A stretch of 64,000 nucleotides of DNA from Candidatus Peregrinibacteria bacterium (GTDB lineage: Bacteria > Patescibacteriota > Gracilibacteria > UBA1369 > LOWO2-01-FULL-3), in contig JABIJZ010000009.1 in assembly GCA_018655275.1 (NCBI GenBank), positions 1 through 64,000 of the forward strand, read 5' to 3'. Position 1 is the stretch's first letter; each line of letters begins with the position of its first letter. Below are positions 1 through 7,229 of this stretch, in pieces. The notes beneath the pieces are model-generated. The model was given only the letters and a program-made list of their open reading frames with translations, ran no database searches and was not told the DNA's origin. The translations under genes and the position numbers were made by a program.

Positions 1-583
1 GAGCACCAGCCACAAAATACATACTCACCGCAATCACCGCAATCACCAAAGTAGATCCCAAATCAGGTTGCAAAAGTACAGGCACAAGTATCATCGCCGC
101 AACAATTACAAAAGGAATAAAACCGTCCACCAGATCCCCAACCGATTTTCGTTTTTTCTCAAAAAAGTATGCCAAATACAAAATCAAAGCCAACTTAGCA
201 AACTCAGTCGGCTGAACCCCAATCCCCGATATCACGATCCAACTCTTTGCAATCGTCCCATATCCATCTCCCCCAATCAACACAAACACCAACAAAACAA
301 TCGTCGCAAAAAACGCAATAATCGAAATCCTCTTCCAAAATTTGACGGGCAACTGAAACGCTACAAAGAACGCAATCAACGCCAATCCCAACCTAATAAT
401 ATGATTTTTGAAAAGAAGATAGCAGTCCACGCCATCGTCCGCGCAATTCGGATACAAAACATCCGGTGCAGATAGCTGGATTGACTTCGGTACGCCAATA
501 CTCGTGATCATTATCAGTCCAAAAACCAACAAAAGGAACACAACTAAAGCCAACACGTTATCTGCTTTGAGGATACTTTTCAT
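1..583 (-). CDS. ftsW: FtsW/RodA-family (SEDS) peptidoglycan polymerase, N-terminal part
   Basis: The reverse strand from the ATG at 583 is open to the left edge (194 residues visible), so the gene is truncated by the window. SEDS proteins polymerise lipid II into glycan strands at the division septum (FtsW) or side wall (RodA). The visible part has a transmembrane start, a short extracytoplasmic loop with two cysteines (near PNCADDGVDC), further membrane helices, the family motif QPTEFAKLALI and then LLQPDLGSTLVI, both typical of FtsW/SpoVE. It is divergent from lspA and has its own promoter at 601-629. FtsW rather than RodA is chosen from the QPTEFAKL wording; without the rest of the protein that choice is moderate, while membership of the SEDS family is firm. 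Confidence 0.9.
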   Translation of the reverse strand, partial: MKSILKADNVLALVVFLLLVFGLIMITSIGVPKSIQLSAPDVLYPNCADDGVDCYLLFKNHIIRLGLALIAFFVAFQLPVKFWKRISIIAFFATIVLLVFVLIGGDGYGTIAKSWIVISGIGVQPTEFAKLALILYLAYFFEKKRKSVGDLVDGFIPFVIVAAMILVPVLLQPDLGSTLVIAVIAVSMYFVAGA

Positions 584-592
584 GACCAAAAA

Positions 593-621
593 TTTACACT
601 ATTTTAACTATCTTGTACAAT
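593..621 (+). promoter_or_regulatory. sigma-70 type promoter of lspA
   Basis: TTTACA (593-598), 17-bp spacer, TACAAT (616-621). Transcription should start near 628, leaving about 36 nt of leader before the ATG at 664. The leader holds a perfect 5-bp hairpin, CGCGG-GATT-CCGCG (633-646). The promoter overlaps the alternative upstream start codon at 613, which argues for the start at 664. Confidence 0.7.
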
Positions 622-629
622 AGGGCCAA
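601..629 (-). promoter_or_regulatory. promoter of the ftsW-like gene, divergent and overlapping the lspA promoter
   Basis: On the reverse strand TTGGCC (624-629), 17-bp spacer, TAAAAT (601-606). It is interleaved with the lspA promoter on the other strand, so the two polymerase sites probably exclude each other. Confidence 0.5.
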
Positions 630-663
630 CTTCGCGGGATTCCGCGCCTCTAAACCTCACCTA

Positions 664-1116
664 ATGAAAAAACTAACAGGATTTCTTGTCACAGACCTTC
701 TTATTCTTATTTTTGTCGCACTAGATCAAGCAACAAAATATCTCGCCGAGACATATATAAGCGAAAAAATCCCCCTCATCGAAAACTTCCTCACATTAGA
801 AAAATCTCACAATCCAGGAATAGCTTTCGGAATACACGTGAACCAAATTGCTCTTCTCGTGATAACGATTCTTCTGATTGCAGTTCTCATCCACATCGCT
901 TACAAAGAAATCAATCTCAGAAAAACTCTAGGGATACTATCAGTAGGCCTAATACTCGGTGGCGCAATTGGCAACCTAATCGATAGAATTCACTACGGCC
1001 ACGTAATTGATTTCATATCATTCAAATTCTGGCCCGCCTTCAACTTGGCAGACTTATTCATCGTCACAGGCGTCCTCATGGTAGTGATCTTCTACAAAAG
1101 AGTTGTGAAGAAGTGA
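664..1116 (+). CDS. lspA: lipoprotein signal peptidase (signal peptidase II)
   Basis: Membrane aspartic protease that cleaves the signal peptide of diacylglyceryl-modified prolipoproteins. The 150-residue product has the usual four hydrophobic segments. The two catalytic-aspartate motifs are visible: GNLIDRIHYGHVIDF and, near the C-terminus, FNLADLF. The SHNPGIAFG segment matches the conserved asparagine motif. A frame open from 613 would add 17 residues, but that start lies inside the promoter, so the ATG at 664 is preferred. The stop is TGA, which supports the standard code. The gene ends 4 bp before the convergent aroE stop with no obvious terminator between them. Confidence 0.95.
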   Translation: MKKLTGFLVTDLLILIFVALDQATKYLAETYISEKIPLIENFLTLEKSHNPGIAFGIHVNQIALLVITILLIAVLIHIAYKEINLRKTLGILSVGLILGGAIGNLIDRIHYGHVIDFISFKFWPAFNLADLFIVTGVLMVVIFYKRVVKK

Positions 1117-1120
1117 TTAC

Positions 1121-1987
1121 TTACTTTAGCCCCTCCTTAAGCGCTACTTCCATCGCCTCGACCACTTTTTTCGTAGCCTTCTTTCCAGTCCAAGTTTCAA
1201 ATTGAGCAACTGCCTGATAAAGAAGCATTTTATCTCCAGTAATCACATCACAATCAGCATCCTCAGCTGCAAAAAGCAGAGGAGTAATTCGAGGTTTATA
1301 AACAATATCCATCACCAAAGGTCGGACTCCTTCACGAGCCAACCCAGTCAAATAACCACTCGGCAAAATCTGTGCCTCCGTACCAGAAGTTGTCCAAATA
1401 GAAGTAGCTTGGATCAAAATATCAGGTTCAAAATTCCCAATTCCTTCAATAGCCCCAAAACGCAAACTCCCACTAGCATTTCCCTTAAATAACCCAGAAA
1501 GATCATTCGCCAATTTCTGAGCCTTATCCATAGTCCTATTCAAAACAACAACATGCGCCCTCTCTTTCAATAGCCCATAAGCAATAGCCCTAGCAGCACC
1601 TCCAGCTCCAAGGATGACAACCTTTTTGCCAACCAAACTCTCGACCCCACTTCTTTTCAAGGCTTCAAGAGCACCGACCCAATCAGTATTCGACCCAATC
1701 AACTTGCCTTTCTTCAAAACAACAGTATTTACAGCTCGTATGTCATATGCATCAGGGGAGATATTGTCCATAAAATCAATTACCGCTTCCTTGTGCGGAG
1801 ACGAAACCGACAATCCATCATAAGCTCCACCTTTCATCTCATTCATAAAAACCTCCAAGTCTTCAGGCTTAACATCACAAACCTCATATTCTGCATCGAC
1901 TCCAGCAGCCTTGAAAGCCGCATTATGTACAGCAGGAGACAACGAATGTCCCGCAGGATACGCCAAAATTCCGTATTTCGAACTCAT
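1121..1987 (-). CDS. aroE: shikimate dehydrogenase (NADP+)
   Basis: Reduces 3-dehydroshikimate to shikimate in aromatic amino acid and chorismate synthesis. The 288-residue protein has both expected domains: an N-terminal substrate domain with the serine motif GHSLSPAVHNAAF, the catalytic lysine in SSPHKEAV, and the Asn/Asp pair in NTVV and SNTDW; then an NADP-binding Rossmann domain with the glycine-rich GAGGAARAIAYGL followed by NRT. Length is normal (about 270-290). No other shikimate-pathway gene lies in the window. It sits 11 bp downstream of the SPFH gene on the same strand, so the two may be cotranscribed. Confidence 0.95.
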   Translation of the reverse strand: MSSKYGILAYPAGHSLSPAVHNAAFKAAGVDAEYEVCDVKPEDLEVFMNEMKGGAYDGLSVSSPHKEAVIDFMDNISPDAYDIRAVNTVVLKKGKLIGSNTDWVGALEALKRSGVESLVGKKVVILGAGGAARAIAYGLLKERAHVVVLNRTMDKAQKLANDLSGLFKGNASGSLRFGAIEGIGNFEPDILIQATSIWTTSGTEAQILPSGYLTGLAREGVRPLVMDIVYKPRITPLLFAAEDADCDVITGDKMLLYQAVAQFETWTGKKATKKVVEAMEVALKEGLK

Positions 1988-1998
1988 AAGAAATTAGT

Positions 1999-2772
1999 TT
2001 AAGATTTATCTTTTCCCCCTCCAAATTTGTCAGCAATAGTTTCAAACGCCCTCAAAATCTCGACAGGCATCATCCAAATAGTTGTGTTTGATTGATCAGA
2101 AGAAAGGTCATTTACAGACTGCAAAGTTCTCAAATGCAAAGCCCCTGGCGATCCTGCAAGAGTGTTAGCAGCTTTCGCAAGGTTATCAGAAGCCTCCACT
2201 TCACCCTGAGCCTTTACAATAACAGCTTTCTTTTCACGTTCAGCTTCAGCAACTTTCGCCATTGTCCTCTTTAGTTCCGGAGGCAACACGATGTCTTTGA
2301 GCTCAACAGATTCAACTTTGATTCCCCATGGATCAGTCGCTTGATCTACAGTTTTCTGGATACCAGCAGAGATGTCTTCTCTGCTCTTTAATAAAGTATC
2401 CAAAGAAACTTCACCAACCGCATTACGCATTGTTGTTTGAGCAAGCTGAGAAATCGCATAGTAAAAATTTTCAACCTCGATCACAGCCTTTGCAGCATCA
2501 GAAACTTTGTAATAAATTACTGCATTAATGGTGATTGAAATATTGTCCTCAGTAATTGCTTCCTGATCAGCCACGTCCACAGCTTTCACACGGATGTCGA
2601 CCTTATGCATTCTTTGAAAAACTGGAATCACAAGCCGCCAACCAGGTGCGGCAAGACTTGTAAACTTACCAAGAGTAAACTTCACACCTCTTTCGTACTG
2701 CTTCACCTCTCGGATACTCGCAATAATCAAGATAACAACAGCAACAACAGGATAACCTAGAAGAAATTCCAT
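1999..2772 (-). CDS. SPFH/Band 7 (stomatin-like) membrane protein
   Basis: Stomatin/prohibitin-family scaffold anchored in the membrane; these proteins organise membrane microdomains or modulate proteases. One N-terminal transmembrane segment is followed by the Band 7 core (EVKQYERGVKFTLGKF, PGWRLVIPVFQRM, the VAEAEREKKAVIVKAQGE helix) and a short hydrophilic tail. The C-terminal WMMPVEILRAFE resembles bacterial slipin/YbbK-type members. The longer frame starts with TTG at 2796, which coincides with the predicted transcription start, so the ATG at 2772 is preferred. A partner NfeD protease subunit is not adjacent. The precise substrate is unknown. Confidence 0.9.
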   Translation of the reverse strand: MEFLLGYPVVAVVILIIASIREVKQYERGVKFTLGKFTSLAAPGWRLVIPVFQRMHKVDIRVKAVDVADQEAITEDNISITINAVIYYKVSDAAKAVIEVENFYYAISQLAQTTMRNAVGEVSLDTLLKSREDISAGIQKTVDQATDPWGIKVESVELKDIVLPPELKRTMAKVAEAEREKKAVIVKAQGEVEASDNLAKAANTLAGSPGALHLRTLQSVNDLSSDQSNTTIWMMPVEILRAFETIADKFGGGKDKS

Positions 2773-2801
2773 AATATTTGGATTAGTAAATAACAATCAA
2801 A

Positions 2802-2830
2802 ACTATAACACAAAGAGCGGAAATAAGAAA
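2802..2830 (-). promoter_or_regulatory. extended -10 promoter of the SPFH gene
   Basis: Reverse strand TGT-TATAGT (-10 hexamer at 2802-2807) with a weak -35 (TTCTTA, 2825-2830) 17 bp upstream. It lies just downstream of the terminator at 2829-2852, so the SPFH gene does not depend on the upstream RNA. Confidence 0.5.
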
Positions 2831-2852
2831 AAACCCCCGCCGGAGCGAGGGA
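2829..2852 (-). terminator. intrinsic terminator ending the upstream minus-strand RNA
   Basis: Reverse strand CCCTCGC-TCCG-GCGGGGG: a 7-bp stem with one G-T wobble and a 4-nt loop, followed directly by six T. It precedes rather than follows the SPFH gene, so it ends a transcript that begins further upstream (near 3067). Confidence 0.8.
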
Positions 2853-3067
2853 CAAACCTATTTGTTTTGGTTTATTTTTTTGTTTTTGACCGGGAGACTG
2901 TCCCCAGCAAAGTTCTGGCCTTACTTCGGTGTTATTTTCGGTCACACCACCGACTGTCTGTGGATGCCCCGTCTACCCAACAATATAGGCGTTGAGGACG
3001 GAACCAGACATTCTCACAAGGAGAATCGTAGGTCGGCCCAAGTAGTCAAGATGAGCCATCGTAAAGC
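2829..3067 (-). ncRNA. putative structured non-coding RNA, about 240 nt, family not recognised
   Basis: Reverse-strand segment bounded upstream by TTGACA-17-AAAAAT (3097-3102 and 3074-3079) and downstream by a strong intrinsic terminator. Inside are several self-complementary pairs in the RNA sense: ATTCTC/GAGAAT; CCGTC/GACGG enclosing CAAC/GTTG; GGTGT/ACACC; GGGA/TCCC; and a longer-range GACCG/CGGTC. It is more GC-rich than the flanking spacer. Short frames crossing it have no supporting features and run through the terminator stem. I do not see the hallmarks of RNase P RNA (GAGGAAAGTCC), tmRNA (TPsiC arm and tag frame), bacterial SRP RNA (GGAAG/AGCAGCC core) or 5S rRNA. A divergent 6S-like RNA or a wholly new RNA remain possible. 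Confidence 0.5.
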
Positions 3068-3269
3068 AAGAAATTTTTTTGTTTTTGTTTCTAATTGTCA
3101 ATAATTCTGATAATCGGCTCGGCGGTCCCGTAATCTTAATCTAAACCCTAATAATCTTTTTTATTTTTGATTTTCAAAACATAATATCAAACTTCCCGAA
3201 ATTGGCAAATTTTAGACATAGACATAATTCAAAGTAGAAGCCTGTCTTCCAACGAACTACTCAGGCTAC

Positions 3270-3299
3270 TTGGCAATCTTAAAAAAGGGAATATATAAA
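3270..3299 (+). promoter_or_regulatory. candidate distal promoter of the serine dehydratase operon
   Basis: TTGGCA (3270-3275) with TATATA (3292-3297) at 16 bp or TATAAA (3294-3299) at 18 bp. A start near 3302-3306 would place the three-way-junction fold inside the operon leader. The -35 overlaps a hairpin (AAGT/AGCCTG with CAGGCT/ACTT, 3232-3271). A second, proximal extended -10 (TGT-TAAAAT, 3441-3449) lies closer to the gene, so two start sites are possible. Confidence 0.45.
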
Positions 3300-3313
3300 T
3301 TTCTCAAAGTTTA

Positions 3314-3430
3314 ATTCAGCTTTTCGAACCTCATGAGGTTCGAAAACCACCGAGGCATACATGTAGCCGAGGTGGTCTCGCTGAATAACTTTTAAAATTT
3401 ACTATTTCTCTTTTTCACCTGGCAAAGAGA
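3314..3430 (+). promoter_or_regulatory. structured leader (three-way junction plus hairpin) before sdaAB
   Basis: A closing stem ATTCAGC (3314-3320) with GCTGAAT (3380-3386) encloses two arms. The first (3321-3346) is a perfect 26-bp palindrome, with half-site TTTTCGAACCTCA. The second (3347-3375) is CCACC-GA-GGC ... GCC-GA-GGTGG, where opposed GA/GA steps could form tandem sheared G-A pairs in the plus-sense RNA. A further hairpin TCTCTTT (3407-3413) with AAAGAGA (3424-3430) follows. The arrangement looks like a cis-acting RNA; I do not recognise it as a known riboswitch. The palindromes could alternatively be protein-binding sites or a REP-like element. Confidence 0.5.
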
Positions 3431-3494
3431 GAGAATCTTATGTTAAAATAAACCCCGATCAGAAATACACGAACATTTTCTCATCTAATTATCA

Positions 3495-4178
3495 ATGCCA
3501 ACCTATTCGGTATTCGATATCGCAGGACCAATAATGGTAGGGCCTTCTAGCTCTCACACTGCCGGTGCAGTGAAAATAGGGCAGATTGCGCGCGCACTTT
3601 TTGACAAAACTCCTACAAAGGTAACCTTCACTCTGCACGGATCATTCGCAACAGTATACAAAGGTCACGCAACAGACAGGGCTTTGTTAGCAGGAGTCAT
3701 GAAGATGAAAACCGCTGACTCGAAAATAAAAGAATCTTTCAAGTTAGCAGACCAAAAAGGTCTTAAATACGAATTCGAAATAGGAGATCTTGGTATGCAG
3801 TTTCATCCAAATACCGTCAGAATTACACTCGAAGCAAAAGGTAGAAAAAAAATGTCGATAGTTGGTTCTTCAATAGGCGGTGGAAAAATTGAAATCAAAA
3901 AAATAGACGAATTTGACGTTGATTTAAGAGGAGTTGCAGGAAAATACCTTTCAATAGTGATTTCTCACAAAAAAAGAACAGGTATCATAGCCGAAATAAC
4001 AGCAGTAATCGCTGGATTTGGAGCGAACATTGTGGATATCCAAAGCTCACGTATAGCAGAGAAATCCCTCACATTTTTAAATCTCGACAACTATCGTCCA
4101 ACACTCCAAGAAGTATTAGAAATCGAAAAAATCCCTGGAGTTTTATACGTTAGATCTCTTACTAAATTGGCCAAATAA
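3495..4178 (+). CDS. sdaAB: L-serine ammonia-lyase, iron-sulfur type, beta subunit
   Basis: With the next gene forms the [4Fe-4S] L-serine dehydratase, which converts L-serine to pyruvate and ammonia. The 227-residue protein opens with the family signature SVFDIAGPIMVGPSSSHTAG, has the domain characteristic of the beta subunit, and ends in an ACT regulatory domain (about residues 150-225, from YLSIVISHKKRTGIIAEI through GANIVDIQSSR), which in homologues senses serine. Only 2 bp separate its stop from the alpha-subunit ATG, so translation is coupled. The upstream leader is unusually structured. The two-subunit arrangement is the Bacillus/clostridial type rather than the fused enterobacterial SdaA. 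Confidence 0.95.
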   Translation: MPTYSVFDIAGPIMVGPSSSHTAGAVKIGQIARALFDKTPTKVTFTLHGSFATVYKGHATDRALLAGVMKMKTADSKIKESFKLADQKGLKYEFEIGDLGMQFHPNTVRITLEAKGRKKMSIVGSSIGGGKIEIKKIDEFDVDLRGVAGKYLSIVISHKKRTGIIAEITAVIAGFGANIVDIQSSRIAEKSLTFLNLDNYRPTLQEVLEIEKIPGVLYVRSLTKLAK

Positions 4179-4180
4179 TT

Positions 4181-5095
4181 ATGTACTCTTTCCACAGTTC
4201 ATCAGAACTTGTAAAACTAGCAAAAAAGCACAAAAAACCGATCTGGGAAATTGTTCTTCTAAACGAAATGTCTTCCAGCGACAAAACACGCAAACAAATA
4301 GTTAACAAAATGTCAGAAAGGATTACTGTGATGAAAGAAGCTGTGAACAAAGGCCTGAAACTTTCAACAAAATCAGTAGGAGGGATGGTTGGAACAAACG
4401 CAATAAAGTTAAGCAAAGGTATTCAAAAAAAACAAAAAGACATGATGATGTCAAAAGAAGCCCTTCTTTCTATAACATATGCAATTTCAACTAGTGAAAT
4501 GAACGCAAGGATGGGACGAATCGTCGCTTTTCCAACAGCAGGAGCAGCAGGAGTAATACCTGGTGTTTTTCTAGCAGCACAAAAGAAATACAAATTCTCA
4601 GATAAAAAACTCACAGAAGGTTTATTCACAGCATCTGGAATGGGAATGATTATAGGAGAAAATGCAACACTCGCCGGAGCAGAAGGTGGATGTCAGGCAG
4701 AAATAGGTGCAGCAGTCGCAATGGCAGCAGCAGCCCTTACCGAAATGAGAGGCGGAACTCCAGACCAATGTATGCATGCCGCATCATTGGGACTCAAAAA
4801 CCTACTTGGGCTTACATGTGATCCACTAGGGGGGATGGTAGAAGTCCCATGTGTAAAGAGGGGAGGAATCTTATCGGTTTTAGCTCTGTCAGCTTCAGAC
4901 ATGGCAATCATGGGAGTTGAAAGCTACGTGCCATTTGACGAAGTAGTAGAATCACTAAACCACATAGGACGAATGCTCTCACCAAAACTTCGAGAGACAG
5001 CTTTGGGCGGATTAGCCGTCACAAAAACCGGACAAAAAATCAAAAAAAGACTTGGATTTAAAGACACTCTAAATGGAAACGCAGACCTCTACTAA
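4181..5095 (+). CDS. sdaAA: L-serine ammonia-lyase, iron-sulfur type, alpha subunit
   Basis: Catalytic subunit carrying the [4Fe-4S] cluster. Three cysteines in conserved contexts are visible: GGCQAE (about residue 170), LTCDPLGG (about 213) and VPCVKR (about 224); these match the cluster ligands of the family. The conserved stretch EMNARMGRIVAFPTAGAAG lies mid-protein. Length 304 is close to the usual 290-300. The 3' end overlaps purN by 23 bp. The enzyme gives the cell a route from serine to pyruvate; why it is coupled to a purine gene is unclear, though serine and glycine supply one-carbon units for PurN. Confidence 0.95.
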   Translation: MYSFHSSSELVKLAKKHKKPIWEIVLLNEMSSSDKTRKQIVNKMSERITVMKEAVNKGLKLSTKSVGGMVGTNAIKLSKGIQKKQKDMMMSKEALLSITYAISTSEMNARMGRIVAFPTAGAAGVIPGVFLAAQKKYKFSDKKLTEGLFTASGMGMIIGENATLAGAEGGCQAEIGAAVAMAAAALTEMRGGTPDQCMHAASLGLKNLLGLTCDPLGGMVEVPCVKRGGILSVLALSASDMAIMGVESYVPFDEVVESLNHIGRMLSPKLRETALGGLAVTKTGQKIKKRLGFKDTLNGNADLY

Positions 5096-5699
5096 CGCCG
5101 ACACTCCTTTCCGAATAGCAGTTCTTGCTTCGACAAACGGAACGGATCTTCAAGCAATCATCGATGAAATGAAAGCCGGAAAAATGCCAGGAATTGAATT
5201 AACATGCATAATTTCCAATAAAAAATCTTGCTATGCTCTCGAGCGTGCTCGCAATCAAGGCTACAAAGCAATTTTCGTAAACCCACGCGACCGAACTCGG
5301 GAAGAATTCGACGAAAAAGTCGCAGAAATCCTCAGGAAATATGAAGTAGATCTAGTAGTTCTAGTAGGATACATGAGAATCCTATCCGAACAATTCGTAA
5401 AGAAATTCCCTCAAAAAATCATCAACGTACACCCAGCACTAATTCCAAAATTCTGCGGGGCAGATTTCTTCGGAACATCAGTCCACGAAGCCGTCCTAGC
5501 GGCAGGCGAAAAAGAAACAGGCATGACAATCCACTACGTAGATGAAGGTTGTGACACAGGAGAAATCATTCTCCAAAAAACCTGCCTAGTCTCACCAGAC
5601 GATACCCCAGACACTCTGAAAACAAAAGTCCAAGCCCTCGAAAAACAATACTACCCGGAGGTGATCAGGCAGCTATCATCCCAAAGCAAGGTCTCTTAA
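5073..5699 (+). CDS. purN: phosphoribosylglycinamide formyltransferase (GART)
   Basis: Transfers a formyl group from 10-formyl-tetrahydrofolate to GAR, the third step of purine synthesis. The 208-residue sequence has the N-terminal phosphate-binding segment VLASTNGTDLQAII, the folate-pocket motif VGYMRILS, the catalytic Asn-x-His in INVHPALIPKF and the catalytic aspartate in VDEGCDTGEIILQ. The usual LPKYPG loop is IPKFCGADFFG here, a mild departure. The start at 5073 overlaps the end of sdaAA in another frame. The 3' end overlaps the convergent hicB-like gene by 24 bp. Confidence 0.95.
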   Translation: METQTSTNADTPFRIAVLASTNGTDLQAIIDEMKAGKMPGIELTCIISNKKSCYALERARNQGYKAIFVNPRDRTREEFDEKVAEILRKYEVDLVVLVGYMRILSEQFVKKFPQKIINVHPALIPKFCGADFFGTSVHEAVLAAGEKETGMTIHYVDEGCDTGEIILQKTCLVSPDDTPDTLKTKVQALEKQYYPEVIRQLSSQSKVS

Positions 5700-5984
5700 A
5701 TATGCCGAAACTGTACTGTACCCATTTTTAATTGCCCTTTTTTCAATCTTATTTTTGTCCTCAGAACTTACCCGGAATCGAATTACATCCTTTTCTTTCT
5801 TTTTGCGATAATTTTGCTCATCAATAATAAACGCGGGTAAATCAATCAACAATGCCGGTATATCTTCCCTTAAAAATTCTTGTTTAATATTAGCCTCTTC
5901 ACACGTGAATCTTACAGCCTTTTTAGTGGTTGGCTCTATAATATACGGATATTTTTTGTTTTTTATTGTAATAAAATGTTTCAT
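5676..5984 (-). CDS. HicB-like antitoxin with ribbon-helix-helix tail
   Basis: Likely antitoxin for the adjacent HicA. The 102-residue product has a short N-terminal beta-rich part (FITIKNKKYPYIIEP ... AFIIDEQ), which may be a degenerate HicB fold, and a C-terminal segment VIRFRVSSEDKNKIEKRA followed by SVSAYLRDLA-like wording (here STVSAYLRDLALG) typical of ribbon-helix-helix DNA-binding domains. Its start overlaps the hicA stop by 4 bp (ATGA), the usual toxin-antitoxin coupling. It should repress its own promoter through the two near-palindromes at 6226-6256. HicB assignment rests mainly on the partner; other RHH antitoxins are possible. Confidence 0.7.
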   Translation of the reverse strand: MKHFITIKNKKYPYIIEPTTKKAVRFTCEEANIKQEFLREDIPALLIDLPAFIIDEQNYRKKKEKDVIRFRVSSEDKNKIEKRAIKNGYSTVSAYLRDLALG

Positions 5985-6220
5985 AAGAAATTATTTTTAA
6001 TAATTACAGAGATTTTAACCTTATAAAATTCTTTACAGTCATTGTTGTGAACGGGAATACTTAGTATTTGTTCCAGTTGTGGGTGGCGAAATTTATGGTG
6101 ACTGCCTCTAATGTTTTTCTGAACAAAACCCAATTTATTCAACAACTTTCTGATTTGTGGATATTTCAAGCTTTGCGGATTTTCGATAATTTTGATTAAA
6201 AGCTTCTCTTTTCGGGTCAT
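5981..6220 (-). CDS. hicA: HicA-like mRNA interferase toxin
   Basis: Small dsRBD-fold ribonuclease toxin. In 79 residues it shows the family pattern: a helix ending LLNKLGFV, the catalytic-histidine strand RGSHHKF (His 41/42), a strand ILSIPVH and a final helix. HicA proteins are usually 60-80 residues. It is first in a two-gene operon, with the antitoxin downstream, which is the common hicAB order. The catalytic histidine is intact, so the toxin is probably active. In this position the pair separates the sda-purN operon from the glycosyltransferase operon. Confidence 0.85.
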   Translation of the reverse strand: MTRKEKLLIKIIENPQSLKYPQIRKLLNKLGFVQKNIRGSHHKFRHPQLEQILSIPVHNNDCKEFYKVKISVIIKNNFL

Positions 6221-6225
6221 TTAAT

Positions 6226-6263
6226 TGTAGCTACATATTAACAAAATGTGGTTACAAAATCAA
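6226..6263 (-). promoter_or_regulatory. hicAB promoter with paired operators
   Basis: Reverse strand TTGATT (6258-6263), 17-bp spacer, TAATAT (6235-6240). Two ten-base dyads, TGTAGCTACA (6226-6235) and TGTGGTTACA (6247-6256), start exactly 21 bp apart, that is two helical turns, and lie in the -10 border and spacer. This fits cooperative binding of a ribbon-helix-helix antitoxin. Confidence 0.65.
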
Positions 6264-6365
6264 GTGGTGAATTAAAACGATTTTGTGAGCCCTATTATAA
6301 AAAAGCCACCTTACAAAAAGCTGAACAAAAGCTTACAAAACCCTTAAATAAAACTTAAATTTAAA

Positions 6366-7214
6366 TTAAGCCTTCCTCCACTTCCAAAAATATTTGAATG
6401 CACTCATCACATGAATCCAAAAAGTCTTTTTGAATAGGATCTTGAAAAACAAACCTCCGCTCAAACGTTTGTGATTATGAACCGCAAAAGTCTCATGGAA
6501 ATACACAGCTTTTTTGCCCAAACCACGGATCGTTCTAGACAAATCGAAATCCTCCATAAACAAGAAATACCTCTCATCAAACCCGCCAATTTGCTCATAC
6601 AAAGACCGAGGAATCAGAAGCAACGCCCCAACAAGCAGCTCAACCTCCTGTGTAACACTGTGGTCAAAATCATTCATAGTGTATTTCTCAACTCTCTTTC
6701 GCAAAGACGGAATCCTCTTCAAAAAAGTTCTCTTAATAACAAGATCAGTAAAAGTCATTTCACGCCTGCAAGAATCTTGAACCTCATCATTCGGATAAAC
6801 CAGTTTCGGCCCAAGCACACCCACCTCAGAATGAGCCTCCATATAATCAACCATTTTTTGCAAAGTATCTTCCTGCAAAGCAACATCAGGATTGATGATC
6901 AAAATATATTTCCCACGAGCCAATTTTGCGCCCAAATTATTCCCTTTAGCAAAACCCAAATTCGCTCCCGCACGAGCAACTCGTATGCGACCTTCCTTCT
7001 CAGCTTTATCAACATATCCAGTACTAATAGGGTCAGTCGACGCATGATCAACCACTATAAATTCCATCGGGAACTCAACCTTGGATCTGGCAAAAGCCTC
7101 GATGCACATTCGCGGAAAATATTTGTCGTTTGTATTTATCATCACAGCCGAAATCATTGGCCTATTTAAAGCTTCATCCGCAACCTCGCCGATTTGTGAA
7201 GAATTTTCGTCCAT
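6366..7214 (-). CDS. family 2 glycosyltransferase (rhamnosyltransferase-like)
   Basis: GT-A fold transferase using a nucleotide sugar, probably in cell-wall or surface-polysaccharide assembly. The 282 residues show FIVVDHASTD (nucleotide binding), GANLGFAKGNN, a DxD-type INPDV metal site, LVGALLLIPRSLYEQIGGFDE and the acceptor-site motif FLFMEDFDLSRTI, all characteristic of WbbL/RfbF-type rhamnosyltransferases. The C-terminus has a short basic aromatic segment that may sit on the membrane. It follows the nucleotidyltransferase gene by 15 bp and is probably cotranscribed with it. Donor and acceptor sugars cannot be told from the sequence. Confidence 0.88.
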   Translation of the reverse strand: MDENSSQIGEVADEALNRPMISAVMINTNDKYFPRMCIEAFARSKVEFPMEFIVVDHASTDPISTGYVDKAEKEGRIRVARAGANLGFAKGNNLGAKLARGKYILIINPDVALQEDTLQKMVDYMEAHSEVGVLGPKLVYPNDEVQDSCRREMTFTDLVIKRTFLKRIPSLRKRVEKYTMNDFDHSVTQEVELLVGALLLIPRSLYEQIGGFDERYFLFMEDFDLSRTIRGLGKKAVYFHETFAVHNHKRLSGGLFFKILFKKTFWIHVMSAFKYFWKWRKA

Positions 7215-7229
7215 AGCTTTCTCAAAAAA

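Noticed and set aside
613-663. N-terminal extension of lspA from a TTG at 613
   Set aside because: It overlaps the -10 box at 616-621; the added residues do not resemble LspA.
2862-3104. An 80-codon frame on the plus strand in the 2.8-3.1 kb spacer
   Set aside because: It runs opposite to a segment with promoter, stems and terminator, has no start signal, and its product is low in sense (Phe/Arg-rich, no domain).
3314-3386. Self-cleaving ribozyme (hammerhead) at the three-way junction
   Set aside because: The fold is three-way, but the CUGAUGA and GAAA core sequences in the right order are missing on both strands.
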